Positions 18,648-25,680 of a DNA stretch of 64,000 nt are shown piece by piece; the stretch's first letter is position 1, and every line of letters begins with the position of its first letter. Below the pieces are notes generated by a model, which made no database searches, was not told the origin of the DNA, and saw only the letters and a program-made list of their open reading frames with translations. Both the position numbers and the translations under genes were made by a program. The stretch is from CADEFX01 sp963806735 (GTDB taxonomy: Bacteria > Pseudomonadota > Alphaproteobacteria > Rhizobiales > Hyphomicrobiaceae): assembly GCA_963806735.1 (NCBI GenBank), contig CAWEBE010000069.1, positions 164,650 through 228,649 of the forward strand, read 5' to 3'.

Positions 18648-18673
18648 CGGCGGGCGGCTAATGCTGCCCGCCG
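18648..18673 (+). promoter_or_regulatory. Stem-loop between binding-protein gene and livF
   Basis: cggcgggcggc (18648-18658), loop taat, then gctgcccgccg (18663-18673) forms an 11-base-pair GC-rich hairpin with one G-T pair, 16 bases after the binding-protein stop codon and 19 bases before livF. No T-run follows, so it is not a classic full terminator. In ABC operons such hairpins after the binding-protein gene stabilise its mRNA and attenuate downstream expression, which would keep LivF below binding-protein level. Confidence 0.7.
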
Positions 18674-18692
18674 ATGAGCTCAATGGCCGCTC

Positions 18693-19487
18693 ATGCTTGC
18701 GATCAACAATATCGAGGTGGTCTACGACCGGGTTATCCTGGTGCTGAAGGGCGTCTCGCTCAACGTCGCCAAGGGCACGATCACAACCCTGCTCGGTGCC
18801 AACGGCGCCGGCAAGACAACCACCTTGAAGGCCATCTCAGGCGTTCTGCGCACCGAGCGGGGCGAGGTTACGAAGGGCTCCATATCGCTCGGTGAGCGGC
18901 GCATCGACGGCATGCGTCCCTTCGATGTCACGCGCCTCGGCATTGCCCAGGTGTTCGAAGGTCGCCGTGTGTTCGAGCACCTGACGGCTGATGAGAATTT
19001 GATCGCCGGCGGTCATGTGCAGCGTGACAAGGCGAAGGTGAAAGAGAGCATCGACCTCGTCTACAGCTACTTTCCGCGCCTCAAGGAACGCCACAGCCAG
19101 CAGGCCGGCTATCTCTCCGGGGGCGAGCAGCAGATGCTCGCCATCGGCCGGGCGCTCATGTCGCGTCCGACCGTCATCCTGCTCGACGAGCCGTCGCTCG
19201 GCCTGGCGCCGATGCTGGTCGAGGAGATTTTCGGTATTGTGCGCCGGCTGGTGGTCGACGAGAAGCTCTCAGTGCTTTTGGTCGAGCAGAACGCCGCCAT
19301 GGCGCTCGAGGTCGCCGAGCACGGCTACGTCATGGAGAACGGCCGCATCGTGCTCGAGGGCGCGGCGGCCTCCTTGCGTAGCAACTCCGATATCCGCGAA
19401 TTCTATCTCGGCCTCAACGAGGTCGGCTCGCGCAAATCCTATCGCGACGTCAAGCACTACAAGCGCCGCAAGCGCTGGCTGTCCTGA
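18693..19487 (+). CDS. livF: Liv-type ABC transporter ATP-binding protein (LivF-like)
   Basis: A 264-residue ATPase, the second of the pair with LivG. Walker A is GANGAGKTTTLKAISG, the signature LSGGEQQMLAIGRAL and Walker B VILLDEPSLGLAP, all canonical, followed by the H-loop region LLVEQNA that replaces the usual His in LivF proteins. The C terminus carries a basic extension of about 20 residues (KHYKRRKRWLS) beyond standard LivF, a feature seen in LivF copies from aromatic-acid operons. It is the last gene of the plus-strand operon and converges on the P450 gene with 18 bases between stops, leaving little room for a terminator. Confidence 0.92.
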   Translation: MLAINNIEVVYDRVILVLKGVSLNVAKGTITTLLGANGAGKTTTLKAISGVLRTERGEVTKGSISLGERRIDGMRPFDVTRLGIAQVFEGRRVFEHLTADENLIAGGHVQRDKAKVKESIDLVYSYFPRLKERHSQQAGYLSGGEQQMLAIGRALMSRPTVILLDEPSLGLAPMLVEEIFGIVRRLVVDEKLSVLLVEQNAAMALEVAEHGYVMENGRIVLEGAAASLRSNSDIREFYLGLNEVGSRKSYRDVKHYKRRKRWLS

Positions 19488-19505
19488 TGTGAGTTTGAAA
19501 TAGAC

Positions 19506-20711
19506 TCAACCGCCCAGCACCAGCGGTAGCGCGCGCGGACCACGCACCGAGCCACAGGACCAGGAGACGGCGGCTGGATCGGCCAGGCGAAACTCCGGAA
19601 TGCGTTGCAGCCATTCCTCCAGCGCCACCGTGATCTCCATGCGCGCCAGGTTCGAGCCGATGCAGCGATGAATGCCGAGGCCGAAGGCGGCATGACGATT
19701 GTCCTGGCGGTCGATGACGACTCGGTCCGCATCGGCGAATGCCTGCGGGTCACGGTTGGCGGCCGGAAACGAGAGCATCACCAATTTGCCGGCCCGCATG
19801 GGGCAGCCTCCCACCTCCACGTCATTGACCACCTGCCGCGCCATCGTCACCGGCGCGTAGGCCCGCAGGAACTCCTCCACCGCGGATGTGATCAACGCCG
19901 GCTCGGCGACAAGCCTCGCCCGGTCAGCCGGTGTCTTGGCCAGATGCCAGAGGCTCGAGCCGATCGCGCTCCAGGTGGTGTCGATGCCGGCGATCAGGAT
20001 GAGCCGCAGCGTTCCGTACAGATGTCGCTCGGTCAGCGGCGCGCCATTGTGCTCCGCCTGCACGAGAAAGCTGATCAAGTCCTCGCCAGGGTTCGCACGT
20101 CGCGCCTCCACATAGGGGCGGAAGTAGTCGTCCATCTCTTGCGCTGTCGCCAGGAGGCGTGCGTCGCTCTGGGTGTCGCCATCGACGATGGTGTCCTCGA
20201 GGAAGACATGGATCCATCGGCGGAAGCGGTCGCCATCCCCTTCGGGAACACCGAGCATGTAGGCGATGACTCTGACGGGGATGTGTTGTGTGTAGGCGAT
20301 TGCGGCATCGCATGCAGCATTGTCGACGATGTCGTCGATCAGCTCGTTGCAGATGCGGCGCGTGCGCGGCACGAGACGGCTGATGGCCTGTGGGCTGAAC
20401 GCCGGCAAGAGCAGCATGCGCGCCGGCTTGTGATGCGGTGGATCGGATGTGATGGGTGGTGAGGGCAGGGGAACATTGGGCGGATTCTCGCGAATGACGA
20501 CGCGCCGCGAGGAGAAATTGGCGGTGTCGTAGGCAATGGCCCGTACGTCGTCATAACGCGTCGGCAGATACACACCGCCATACCGCTCCGTGCGTGCGAC
20601 GGGACACTGCTGTCTGAGCTCGTTCCAGATCGGAAAGGGATCGTCGACCCAGCGTGGGTCGGTATGGTCGAAGTCGCTGCTCCAGTCGCTGACAGGTGGG
20701 CGATCCGGCAT
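19506..20711 (-). CDS. Cytochrome P450 monooxygenase
   Basis: A 401-residue soluble bacterial P450. The heme-ligand loop is FGLGIHRCIGSNLARME with the axial cysteine. The I-helix oxygen-binding motif is LILIAGIDTTWSAIG (Gly-Ile-Asp-Thr-Thr, close to the classic AGxDT) and the K-helix ExxR is EEFLR. The aromatic region ahead of the heme loop (ANRDPQAFADADRV) is normal. ATG 20711 follows AAGGAGGAGCC. The family includes terpene, fatty-acid and aromatic O-demethylating P450s; the substrate is not readable. A ferredoxin gene lies 10 bases upstream on the same strand and surely supplies electrons. The gene converges on livF. Confidence 0.92.
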   Translation of the reverse strand: MPDRPPVSDWSSDFDHTDPRWVDDPFPIWNELRQQCPVARTERYGGVYLPTRYDDVRAIAYDTANFSSRRVVIRENPPNVPLPSPPITSDPPHHKPARMLLLPAFSPQAISRLVPRTRRICNELIDDIVDNAACDAAIAYTQHIPVRVIAYMLGVPEGDGDRFRRWIHVFLEDTIVDGDTQSDARLLATAQEMDDYFRPYVEARRANPGEDLISFLVQAEHNGAPLTERHLYGTLRLILIAGIDTTWSAIGSSLWHLAKTPADRARLVAEPALITSAVEEFLRAYAPVTMARQVVNDVEVGGCPMRAGKLVMLSFPAANRDPQAFADADRVVIDRQDNRHAAFGLGIHRCIGSNLARMEITVALEEWLQRIPEFRLADPAAVSWSCGSVRGPRALPLVLGG

Positions 20712-20721
20712 CGGCTCCTCC

Positions 20722-20925
20722 TTACGTGTCCTCGCGCACTGCGCGGACGGCGTATTCGGGACAGTTGCGCACAGCGAGCAGAGCCTTGTCTTCAAGCTCG
20801 GCTGGCACCGCACCCGTTCCCTTCGCGCGCGCAAACCCGAGGTCGTCGACCTCGAACAGCTCCGGGGCCAGGGCCTGACAGCGGTTGTGCCCCTGGCACT
20901 TTTCGCTGTCGACCGAGACACGCAG
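20722..20925 (-). CDS. Small [3Fe-4S]/[4Fe-4S] ferredoxin, P450 redox partner
   Basis: A ferredoxin of about 67 residues. The cluster motif is CQGHNRC, with His at the position where most ferredoxins have the second cysteine, plus a distant CPEYAV cysteine-proline. This Cys-x5-Cys...Cys-Pro pattern typifies single-cluster [3Fe-4S] ferredoxins that feed bacterial P450s. The frame has no ATG or GTG near the expected start: the domain begins RVSVDSEKC right after a CTG at 20925 (AAGGGA lies nine bases before it). An alternative CTG at 20943 follows GGAGG by seven bases, and the nearest in-frame ATG (21018) has no ribosome-binding site. The start is therefore uncertain. It is the first gene of a two-gene operon with the P450. 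Confidence 0.8.
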   Translation of the reverse strand: MRVSVDSEKCQGHNRCQALAPELFEVDDLGFARAKGTGAVPAELEDKALLAVRNCPEYAVRAVREDT

Positions 20926-21254
20926 TGTTCCAGTTCCCTTCAGGGCACGCCCTCCTTCAAGTCTCGTGCGGGTTGAGCTTGCTTCCTGTGCGGTCAAGTC
21001 TAGCAGATGCCGCCGCATTGAGCATGGCGTAGGTTGCAGTCTTATGCCGTTGACTGTGGCCCATGCGCCTCTTAGGCGTTCAACCGAGCCGTAACTATTC
21101 TCGGAGGCGGAATGCTGGCATCCGGGCTGCAGCTCCAGTAACATTGGGCCATATCCTTGCGCGGGCTTTTTGCTTCCATCATGAGACCCAGCTCTCATAG
21201 TTACCTGCGCACCGGCGGTCCGCGGCTATTGCAGCACTGAGAGGTCGGCGTCTT
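20926..21254. other. Divergent spacer between ferredoxin and HtrA-like genes
   Basis: This stretch of about 330 bases separates two divergent genes and should hold both promoters. It includes the upstream end of the open frame that continues from the ferredoxin to an ATG at 21018 and beyond. I see no convincing palindrome, small RNA shape or consensus promoter pair in it. Confidence 0.4.
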
Positions 21255-22193
21255 ATGCAGCCCAATCCGGACAACTACGAATACGAGCTCGATCAGGCGT
21301 TGTCTTCGGTCGTTGGCATAAGGACCATCATTCCCCCGGACGCTTTCACGGCGGAGACGCTCGGCACCGAGCGGCTGGGCAACGGCGTTCTCATTCGCAA
21401 CGGCGTGGTTCTCACCATCGGCTACCTCATCACCGAAGCCGAGACGATTTGGATCAGCCATGGCAACCGGGTGGTGCCGGGCCATGTGCTGGGGTTCGAT
21501 CAGGCGACGGGTTTCGGGCTCGTGCAAGCACTGGCCCGGCTCGATCTGCCGCCTCTGCCTATCGGCAGCTCGAGCAAGGCCGAGGTCGGGGAGCAGGTTG
21601 TGGTCGGGGGAACGGGCGGCAGGGAGGGTGCCGTCGCCGCGCGCATTGTCGCCAAGCAGGAGTTCGCCGGCTACTGGGAGTACGTGCTGGACGAGGCCAT
21701 CTTCACCGCACCCGGCCATCCGCACTGGGGCGGCACTGCCCTGATCGGCCCGGGCGGCGATCTGCTCGGTATCGGCTCCCTACAGGTCCAGCATCAGGCG
21801 CGCGAGTCGGGGCGGCCGTCGAACCTCAACATGATCGTACCGATCGATCTCTTGAAGCCAATTCTCGATGACCTCATGACGCTCGGACGAGCCAAGCGGC
21901 CGCCGCGACCCTGGCTCGGGCTGTTCGCCAGCGAGATCGGTAGCCGTATCGTCATCACCGGCCTCAACAGCCGCGGACCGGCGCAGGACGCGGACTTGCG
22001 GCCGGGCGATATCGTGCTCGGCGTCGGCGGTGCCGAGGTTGCGACGCTAGCCGATTTCTTCCGCAGCATCTGGTCGGTCGGCGATGCCGGCGCCAAGATT
22101 CCGATGCTGATCTTCCGCGACGGCAAATCGTTCCAGCTCCATGTCGAGTCGGCCGACCGCGGCAAGTTCCTGAAGGGACCTGTGCTGCACTGA
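21255..22193 (+). CDS. HtrA-like trypsin-fold/PDZ protein without catalytic triad
   Basis: A 312-residue protein with a trypsin-like beta-barrel domain (about residues 15-205) and a C-terminal PDZ domain (about 215-300: PWLGLFASEIG ... GPAQDADLRPGDIVLGVGG). The region matching HtrA's histidine loop reads NGVVLTIGYLITEAE, with no His. The aspartate loop reads DQATGFGLVQAL, lacking the usual Asp after the Thr. The serine loop reads HPHWGGTALIGPGGDLLGIG, with Trp-Gly-Gly where GNSGG is expected. All three catalytic positions are therefore lost while the fold motifs remain, so it is probably a binding or chaperone-like pseudoprotease. There is no signal peptide or membrane anchor, unusual for HtrA relatives, suggesting a cytoplasmic location. 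Similar proteins are labelled S1C proteases in related genomes. Confidence 0.82.
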   Translation: MQPNPDNYEYELDQALSSVVGIRTIIPPDAFTAETLGTERLGNGVLIRNGVVLTIGYLITEAETIWISHGNRVVPGHVLGFDQATGFGLVQALARLDLPPLPIGSSSKAEVGEQVVVGGTGGREGAVAARIVAKQEFAGYWEYVLDEAIFTAPGHPHWGGTALIGPGGDLLGIGSLQVQHQARESGRPSNLNMIVPIDLLKPILDDLMTLGRAKRPPRPWLGLFASEIGSRIVITGLNSRGPAQDADLRPGDIVLGVGGAEVATLADFFRSIWSVGDAGAKIPMLIFRDGKSFQLHVESADRGKFLKGPVLH

Positions 22194-22294
22194 GCATGGC
22201 GTCGATCACCGCGTCGCATTAACCGACAATTCCCGCTGGGCTGACCAGACCGGTATGTAGACTGGCAAAAAGCCCAGACCCAAGGAGCAGGCAG

Positions 22295-23083
22295 ATGAGC
22301 AACGTATCGGTTCTCAAGGTCAAGCCGGTAGCCGACCGCGTCTCGGCGGCAGAATGGGAGGCGCGCATCAATCTCGCCGCGGCCTACCGCCTTTGCGATC
22401 ACTACGGCATGTCGGACATGATCTACACGCACATCAGCGCGCGCGTGCCCGACCAACAGACGCACTTCCTGCTCAATCCGCACGGTCTCCTCTTCAATGA
22501 GATGACCGCCTCCTGCTTCCTGAAGGTGGACCTGGATGGCAACATCGCCTTCAAGCCGGATCTCGAGCAGGGCTATGGCCTGCACGCAGCGGGCTTCGTC
22601 ATTCACAGCGCCATCTACAAGGCGCGGCCCGATGTCATGGCCATCATGCACACCCACACCATCGCCGGCATGGCGGTCTCCTCGCTCAAGTGCGGTCTGC
22701 TCCCATTGACGCAGACCTCGCACCGTTTCTATGCCCGCATGGCCTATCACGATTTCAATGGGCCCGAGCGCGATCCGGGCGAGCGCGAGAAGCTGGCGCA
22801 GCATCTGGGCAGCTACGATGTGATGATGCTGCGCAACCACGGCCTGCTCACCGTTGGCCCCAGTGTGCAGGAGGCGTTCAACCGGATGTACGGCCTGGAG
22901 CGCTCATGCCAGGCGCAGCTTGCTGCCATGGCCTGCAACACCGAGCTCAATGTCCTGCCGGATGAGGTGGTCGAGAAGTCTACCGCCATGTACGCGCCCA
23001 ACACCGTCCGCCCCTATGGCCTGCTCGAGTGGCACGGGTTGCTGCGTCTGCTCGACCGCAAGGATCCATCCTACCGGGAGTAG
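22295..23083 (+). CDS. Class II aldolase/adducin family protein
   Basis: A 262-residue zinc-dependent class II aldolase-fold enzyme. Metal-binding histidines appear in the paired motif IMHTHTIAG and in MLRNHGLLTVG; THISARVPD near the N terminus and FLLNPHGLLFNEMTAS complete the family pattern. Members include fuculose-phosphate aldolase, ribulose-phosphate epimerase, methylthioribulose dehydratase and enzymes that cleave or decarboxylate hydroxylated acids. The N-terminal extension before SAAEWEARINLAAAYRLCDHYGMSD is typical of the subgroup found in catabolic clusters rather than sugar operons. AAGGAG (22280s) precedes the ATG at good distance. It begins a three-gene plus-strand group with the CMD-like and dehydrogenase genes. 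Confidence 0.87.
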   Translation: MSNVSVLKVKPVADRVSAAEWEARINLAAAYRLCDHYGMSDMIYTHISARVPDQQTHFLLNPHGLLFNEMTASCFLKVDLDGNIAFKPDLEQGYGLHAAGFVIHSAIYKARPDVMAIMHTHTIAGMAVSSLKCGLLPLTQTSHRFYARMAYHDFNGPERDPGEREKLAQHLGSYDVMMLRNHGLLTVGPSVQEAFNRMYGLERSCQAQLAAMACNTELNVLPDEVVEKSTAMYAPNTVRPYGLLEWHGLLRLLDRKDPSYRE

Positions 23084-23199
23084 CGGGCGCTGGTCACAAG
23101 GCAAGGCTTCCAATATCGTAGTGGCAGCGGCATTCGCGAATGCTGCAACCAGCTTGCGTCTGCAGGCGTGTACAATCTTCAAACAGGGAGCGTCCAAAC

Positions 23200-23526
23200 A
23201 TGGCGCCAACGCCTCCATCAACCTCGCGCGACAAGGTCCGCACCGTTGCCCCCAAGCTCATCGACCTGACTGAGAAAGTCGTGTTCGGCGACGTGTGGGA
23301 GCGCCCCGGACTCTCCAAGCGCGACCGCAGCCTGATCACCGTCGCCACGCTCGTCGCGCTCAATCGCACGGAACAGCTCGTCGGGCATCTCGATCGCGCG
23401 CTCAACAATGGCGTCACCAAGGACGAGATCGGCGAGCTCATTACCCATCTTGCGTTCTATGCGGGCTGGCCGTGCGCCATGTCAGCAGGGCTTACCGCCA
23501 AGGACGTGTTCGAGAAGAAGAAGTAA
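23200..23526 (+). CDS. Carboxymuconolactone decarboxylase family protein
   Basis: A 108-residue helical protein of the CMD/AhpD superfamily. The core reads LSKRDRSLITVATLVALNRTEQLVGHLDRALNNG in its first half and ends with HLAFYAGWPCAMSAGLTAKDVF. The HLAFYAGWP block is the family's active-site helix. The CxxC pair of AhpD peroxidase partners is absent (only one Cys), so the decarboxylase-like branch fits better. ATG 23200 follows AGGGAG. It is 25 bases upstream of the dehydrogenase gene and probably cotranscribed with it. Its actual reaction is unknown; in this family many members act on lactones or thioesters within ring-cleavage or side-chain pathways. Confidence 0.85.
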   Translation: MAPTPPSTSRDKVRTVAPKLIDLTEKVVFGDVWERPGLSKRDRSLITVATLVALNRTEQLVGHLDRALNNGVTKDEIGELITHLAFYAGWPCAMSAGLTAKDVFEKKK

Positions 23527-23550
23527 GAAACGAAACGCCTGGAGGCGGAT

Positions 23551-24507
23551 ATGCAAGTTGGATTCATCGGTCTGGGCACTATGGGCGCCTATATGGCGTC
23601 CAACCTCCAGACCGCAGGCTACAAGCTGTTGGTGCACGATGTGCGCCAGGCGTCTGCGGACCGGCATTTGGCGGCCGGCGCGCGCTGGGCGGACAGCCCC
23701 GCGGCTGTCGGCGAGGCGGCAGACGTCGTCTTCACCTCGCTGCCAGGGCCGCCCGAGGTGGAAGCCGTGGCGATCGGTAAAGGTGGCCTGCTCGAAGGCA
23801 TGAAAAAAGGCAGCGCTTTCTTCGATCTCTCCACGAACGCACCATCGCTTGTGCGCAAGCTGCATCCCATCTTCGCCGAGAAGGGGGTGCATTTTCTCGA
23901 TGCGCCCGTCAGCGGCGGTCCGGAGGGCGCCCGGTCCGGCCGCCTCGCCATCTGGGTCGGCGGCGACAGGGAGATCTTCGACAAGCACAAGCCCGTGCTC
24001 GACGCCATCGGCGACCAGGCCCGCTACATCGGCGATATCGGCGCCGGCTCGGTCGCCAAGCTCGTGCACAACTGCGCCGGCTACGCCATGCAGGCGGCGC
24101 TGGCCGAGGTCTTCACCATGGGCGTCAAGGGCGGCGTCGAGCCATTGATGCTCTGGGAAGCGATCCGCAGCGGTGCGCAGGGCCGAAGCCGAACCTTCGA
24201 TCGCCTCGGCAACCAGTTCCTCATCAACAAGTACGAGCCGCCCGCCTTCGCGCTCAAGCTCGCGCACAAGGACATGACGCTGGCGACCCAGCTCGGGCGC
24301 GAGCTCGGCGTGCCCATGCGCCTGGCCAATATGGCCATGGCCGAGATGACGGAAGCGCTCAATCGAGGCTGGGAGAGCAAAGACTCGCGCTCGCCCATGA
24401 TGCTGCAGGTCGAGCGGGCCGGCGTGAAGATCGCCGTCGATCCCCAGCGCATCGCCGAGGCATTCGATCGCGACCCGCCTTACAAGGAAAAGCCGAAAGG
24501 GACCTGA
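23551..24507 (+). CDS. NAD(P)-dependent beta-hydroxyacid dehydrogenase (3-hydroxyisobutyrate dehydrogenase family)
   Basis: A 318-residue oxidoreductase. The Rossmann start MQVGFIGLGTMGAYMASNL binds NAD(P). The substrate motif DAPVSGGPEGARSGRLAIWV and the catalytic-lysine helix GAGSVAKLVHNCAGYAMQ are both intact. The C-terminal all-helical domain ends KEKPKGT. Family members oxidise 3-hydroxyisobutyrate, tartronate semialdehyde or related beta-hydroxy acids. The asparagine of VHNC follows the catalytic Lys as expected. Together with the class II aldolase and CMD-like genes just upstream it may make up a short catabolic pathway, but the substrate is not identifiable. It converges on the SDR gene with 28 bases between stops. 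Confidence 0.9.
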   Translation: MQVGFIGLGTMGAYMASNLQTAGYKLLVHDVRQASADRHLAAGARWADSPAAVGEAADVVFTSLPGPPEVEAVAIGKGGLLEGMKKGSAFFDLSTNAPSLVRKLHPIFAEKGVHFLDAPVSGGPEGARSGRLAIWVGGDREIFDKHKPVLDAIGDQARYIGDIGAGSVAKLVHNCAGYAMQAALAEVFTMGVKGGVEPLMLWEAIRSGAQGRSRTFDRLGNQFLINKYEPPAFALKLAHKDMTLATQLGRELGVPMRLANMAMAEMTEALNRGWESKDSRSPMMLQVERAGVKIAVDPQRIAEAFDRDPPYKEKPKGT

Positions 24508-24535
24508 CGGAGGCCGCTACTCGTTCCAGATAGCG

Positions 24536-25297
24536 CTACCCGTCCATCATGCCGGCGATGGTGAACCCGCCATCGGCGGCATACACGTGGCCCGTAGTGA
24601 AGCTGGCTTCGTCCGAGGCGAGGAAGGCGGCCACCGCCGCGATCTCGTCCGGCCGCCCCCAGCGCTGCAGCGGCATGCGCGCCAGCACGTTCGGCCCGGG
24701 TTTCTCGGGCTGATGCGCACGCGTCTTGGTCGGGCCAGGCGCAACGGCATTGACCAATATGCCGTGCTCGGCGAGCTCGATCGCCAGCGTCTGCGTGAGA
24801 TTGATGACGCCGGCCTTGCTGGCGCCGTAGGCCGCCCGCCCGCGTCCGCCGAAGACGCCGGAATTGGACGCCACGTTGACGATGCGTCCGCCATCGCCCT
24901 GGCGCACCATCTGGCGGGCCGCCACCTGGGCAAACAGGAAGGTGCCGTAGAGGTTGACGTCGATGACGCGCCGCCACAGCTCATCGGTCATCTCCAGGAA
25001 CGGCTCGCGATCCATGATACCGGCATCGTTGACGAGAATGTCGAGCCGTCCGAACGCAGCAACGGCAGCAGCAACCGCACGTTCCACCTGAGCGCGTTCG
25101 CGCACATCCACTGTGCAGGCTTGGGCCGCTCCGCCTTTCCCCTGGATGGCTTGCGTTTCTTTCTCTGCCCGCTCCGCGTTCACATCGCACAGAAGCACTT
25201 TGGTTCCATCGCGCGCCAGGCGGTGCGCGATGGCCGCCCCGATGCCATGCCCCGCTCCTGTAACAATAGCGACCTTGCCGTCGAGTTTTGCTGCCAT
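24536..25297 (-). CDS. Short-chain dehydrogenase/reductase (SDR)
   Basis: A 253-residue classical SDR. The cofactor motif is VTGAGHGIGAAIA, with the acidic Asp in LLCDVNAERAEK favouring NAD over NADP. NDAGIMDREP gives the NAG motif, NVASNSGVFGG the catalytic serine and YGASKAGVINLTQTLA the Tyr-x-x-x-Lys pair. The C-terminal ADGGFTIAGMM is typical of the 3-oxoacyl-ACP/glucose dehydrogenase branch. ATG 25297 follows GGGGAGA. The substrate is not inferable. It is a single minus-strand gene between two plus-strand groups, and may be regulated independently through its 89-base upstream spacer shared with the small membrane protein gene. Confidence 0.9.
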   Translation of the reverse strand: MAAKLDGKVAIVTGAGHGIGAAIAHRLARDGTKVLLCDVNAERAEKETQAIQGKGGAAQACTVDVRERAQVERAVAAAVAAFGRLDILVNDAGIMDREPFLEMTDELWRRVIDVNLYGTFLFAQVAARQMVRQGDGGRIVNVASNSGVFGGRGRAAYGASKAGVINLTQTLAIELAEHGILVNAVAPGPTKTRAHQPEKPGPNVLARMPLQRWGRPDEIAAVAAFLASDEASFTTGHVYAADGGFTIAGMMDG

Positions 25298-25386
25298 GGC
25301 GTTCTCCCCTATGAGGGACAAAGTTGCGCCGGCAGATGCATGCTGCCAAGTGGCAAGTTTGCTGGGCAAGGATTCAACGGTCCACG

Positions 25387-25608
25387 ATGAGCTTCCTCAG
25401 AATATGGCTGCTGCTGACCGGCGGTGTCATTGCCGGCGCCCTGACGTGGTCGTTTGCGCCCATCCTGATCCCTGTATTCATCATTGGCGGTGGATTGGGG
25501 CTGGTCGTCCTGGGTATCACTGCCGCCGTGCGTTGGATCGAGGCCCGCCGCCGCGCGCCCGGAAAGCCGTTCGATCAGACTGCGGACCCGCCATCGGGAA
25601 GCTGCTAG
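25387..25608 (+). CDS. Small two-helix membrane protein, unknown function
   Basis: A 73-residue hydrophobic protein that I do not recognise. Two membrane segments are clear: IWLLLTGGVIAGALTWSFA (about residues 6-24) and PVFIIGGGLGLVVLGITAAV (about 29-48). A basic segment RWIEARRRAPGK and a polar tail follow. By the positive-inside rule both ends would face the cytoplasm. The ATG at 25387 was chosen because the frame upstream is hydrophilic and unlike the rest. The gene stands alone between the divergent SDR gene and the MetE-like gene, 72 bases before the latter. Confidence 0.6.
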   Translation: MSFLRIWLLLTGGVIAGALTWSFAPILIPVFIIGGGLGLVVLGITAAVRWIEARRRAPGKPFDQTADPPSGSC

Positions 25609-25680
25609 CCATCGCCCCTCCGGCGTGCTGGTGTTGGGCAATCTGGTACAACGCAGACACCGGCGGAGAAACGCACGCTC

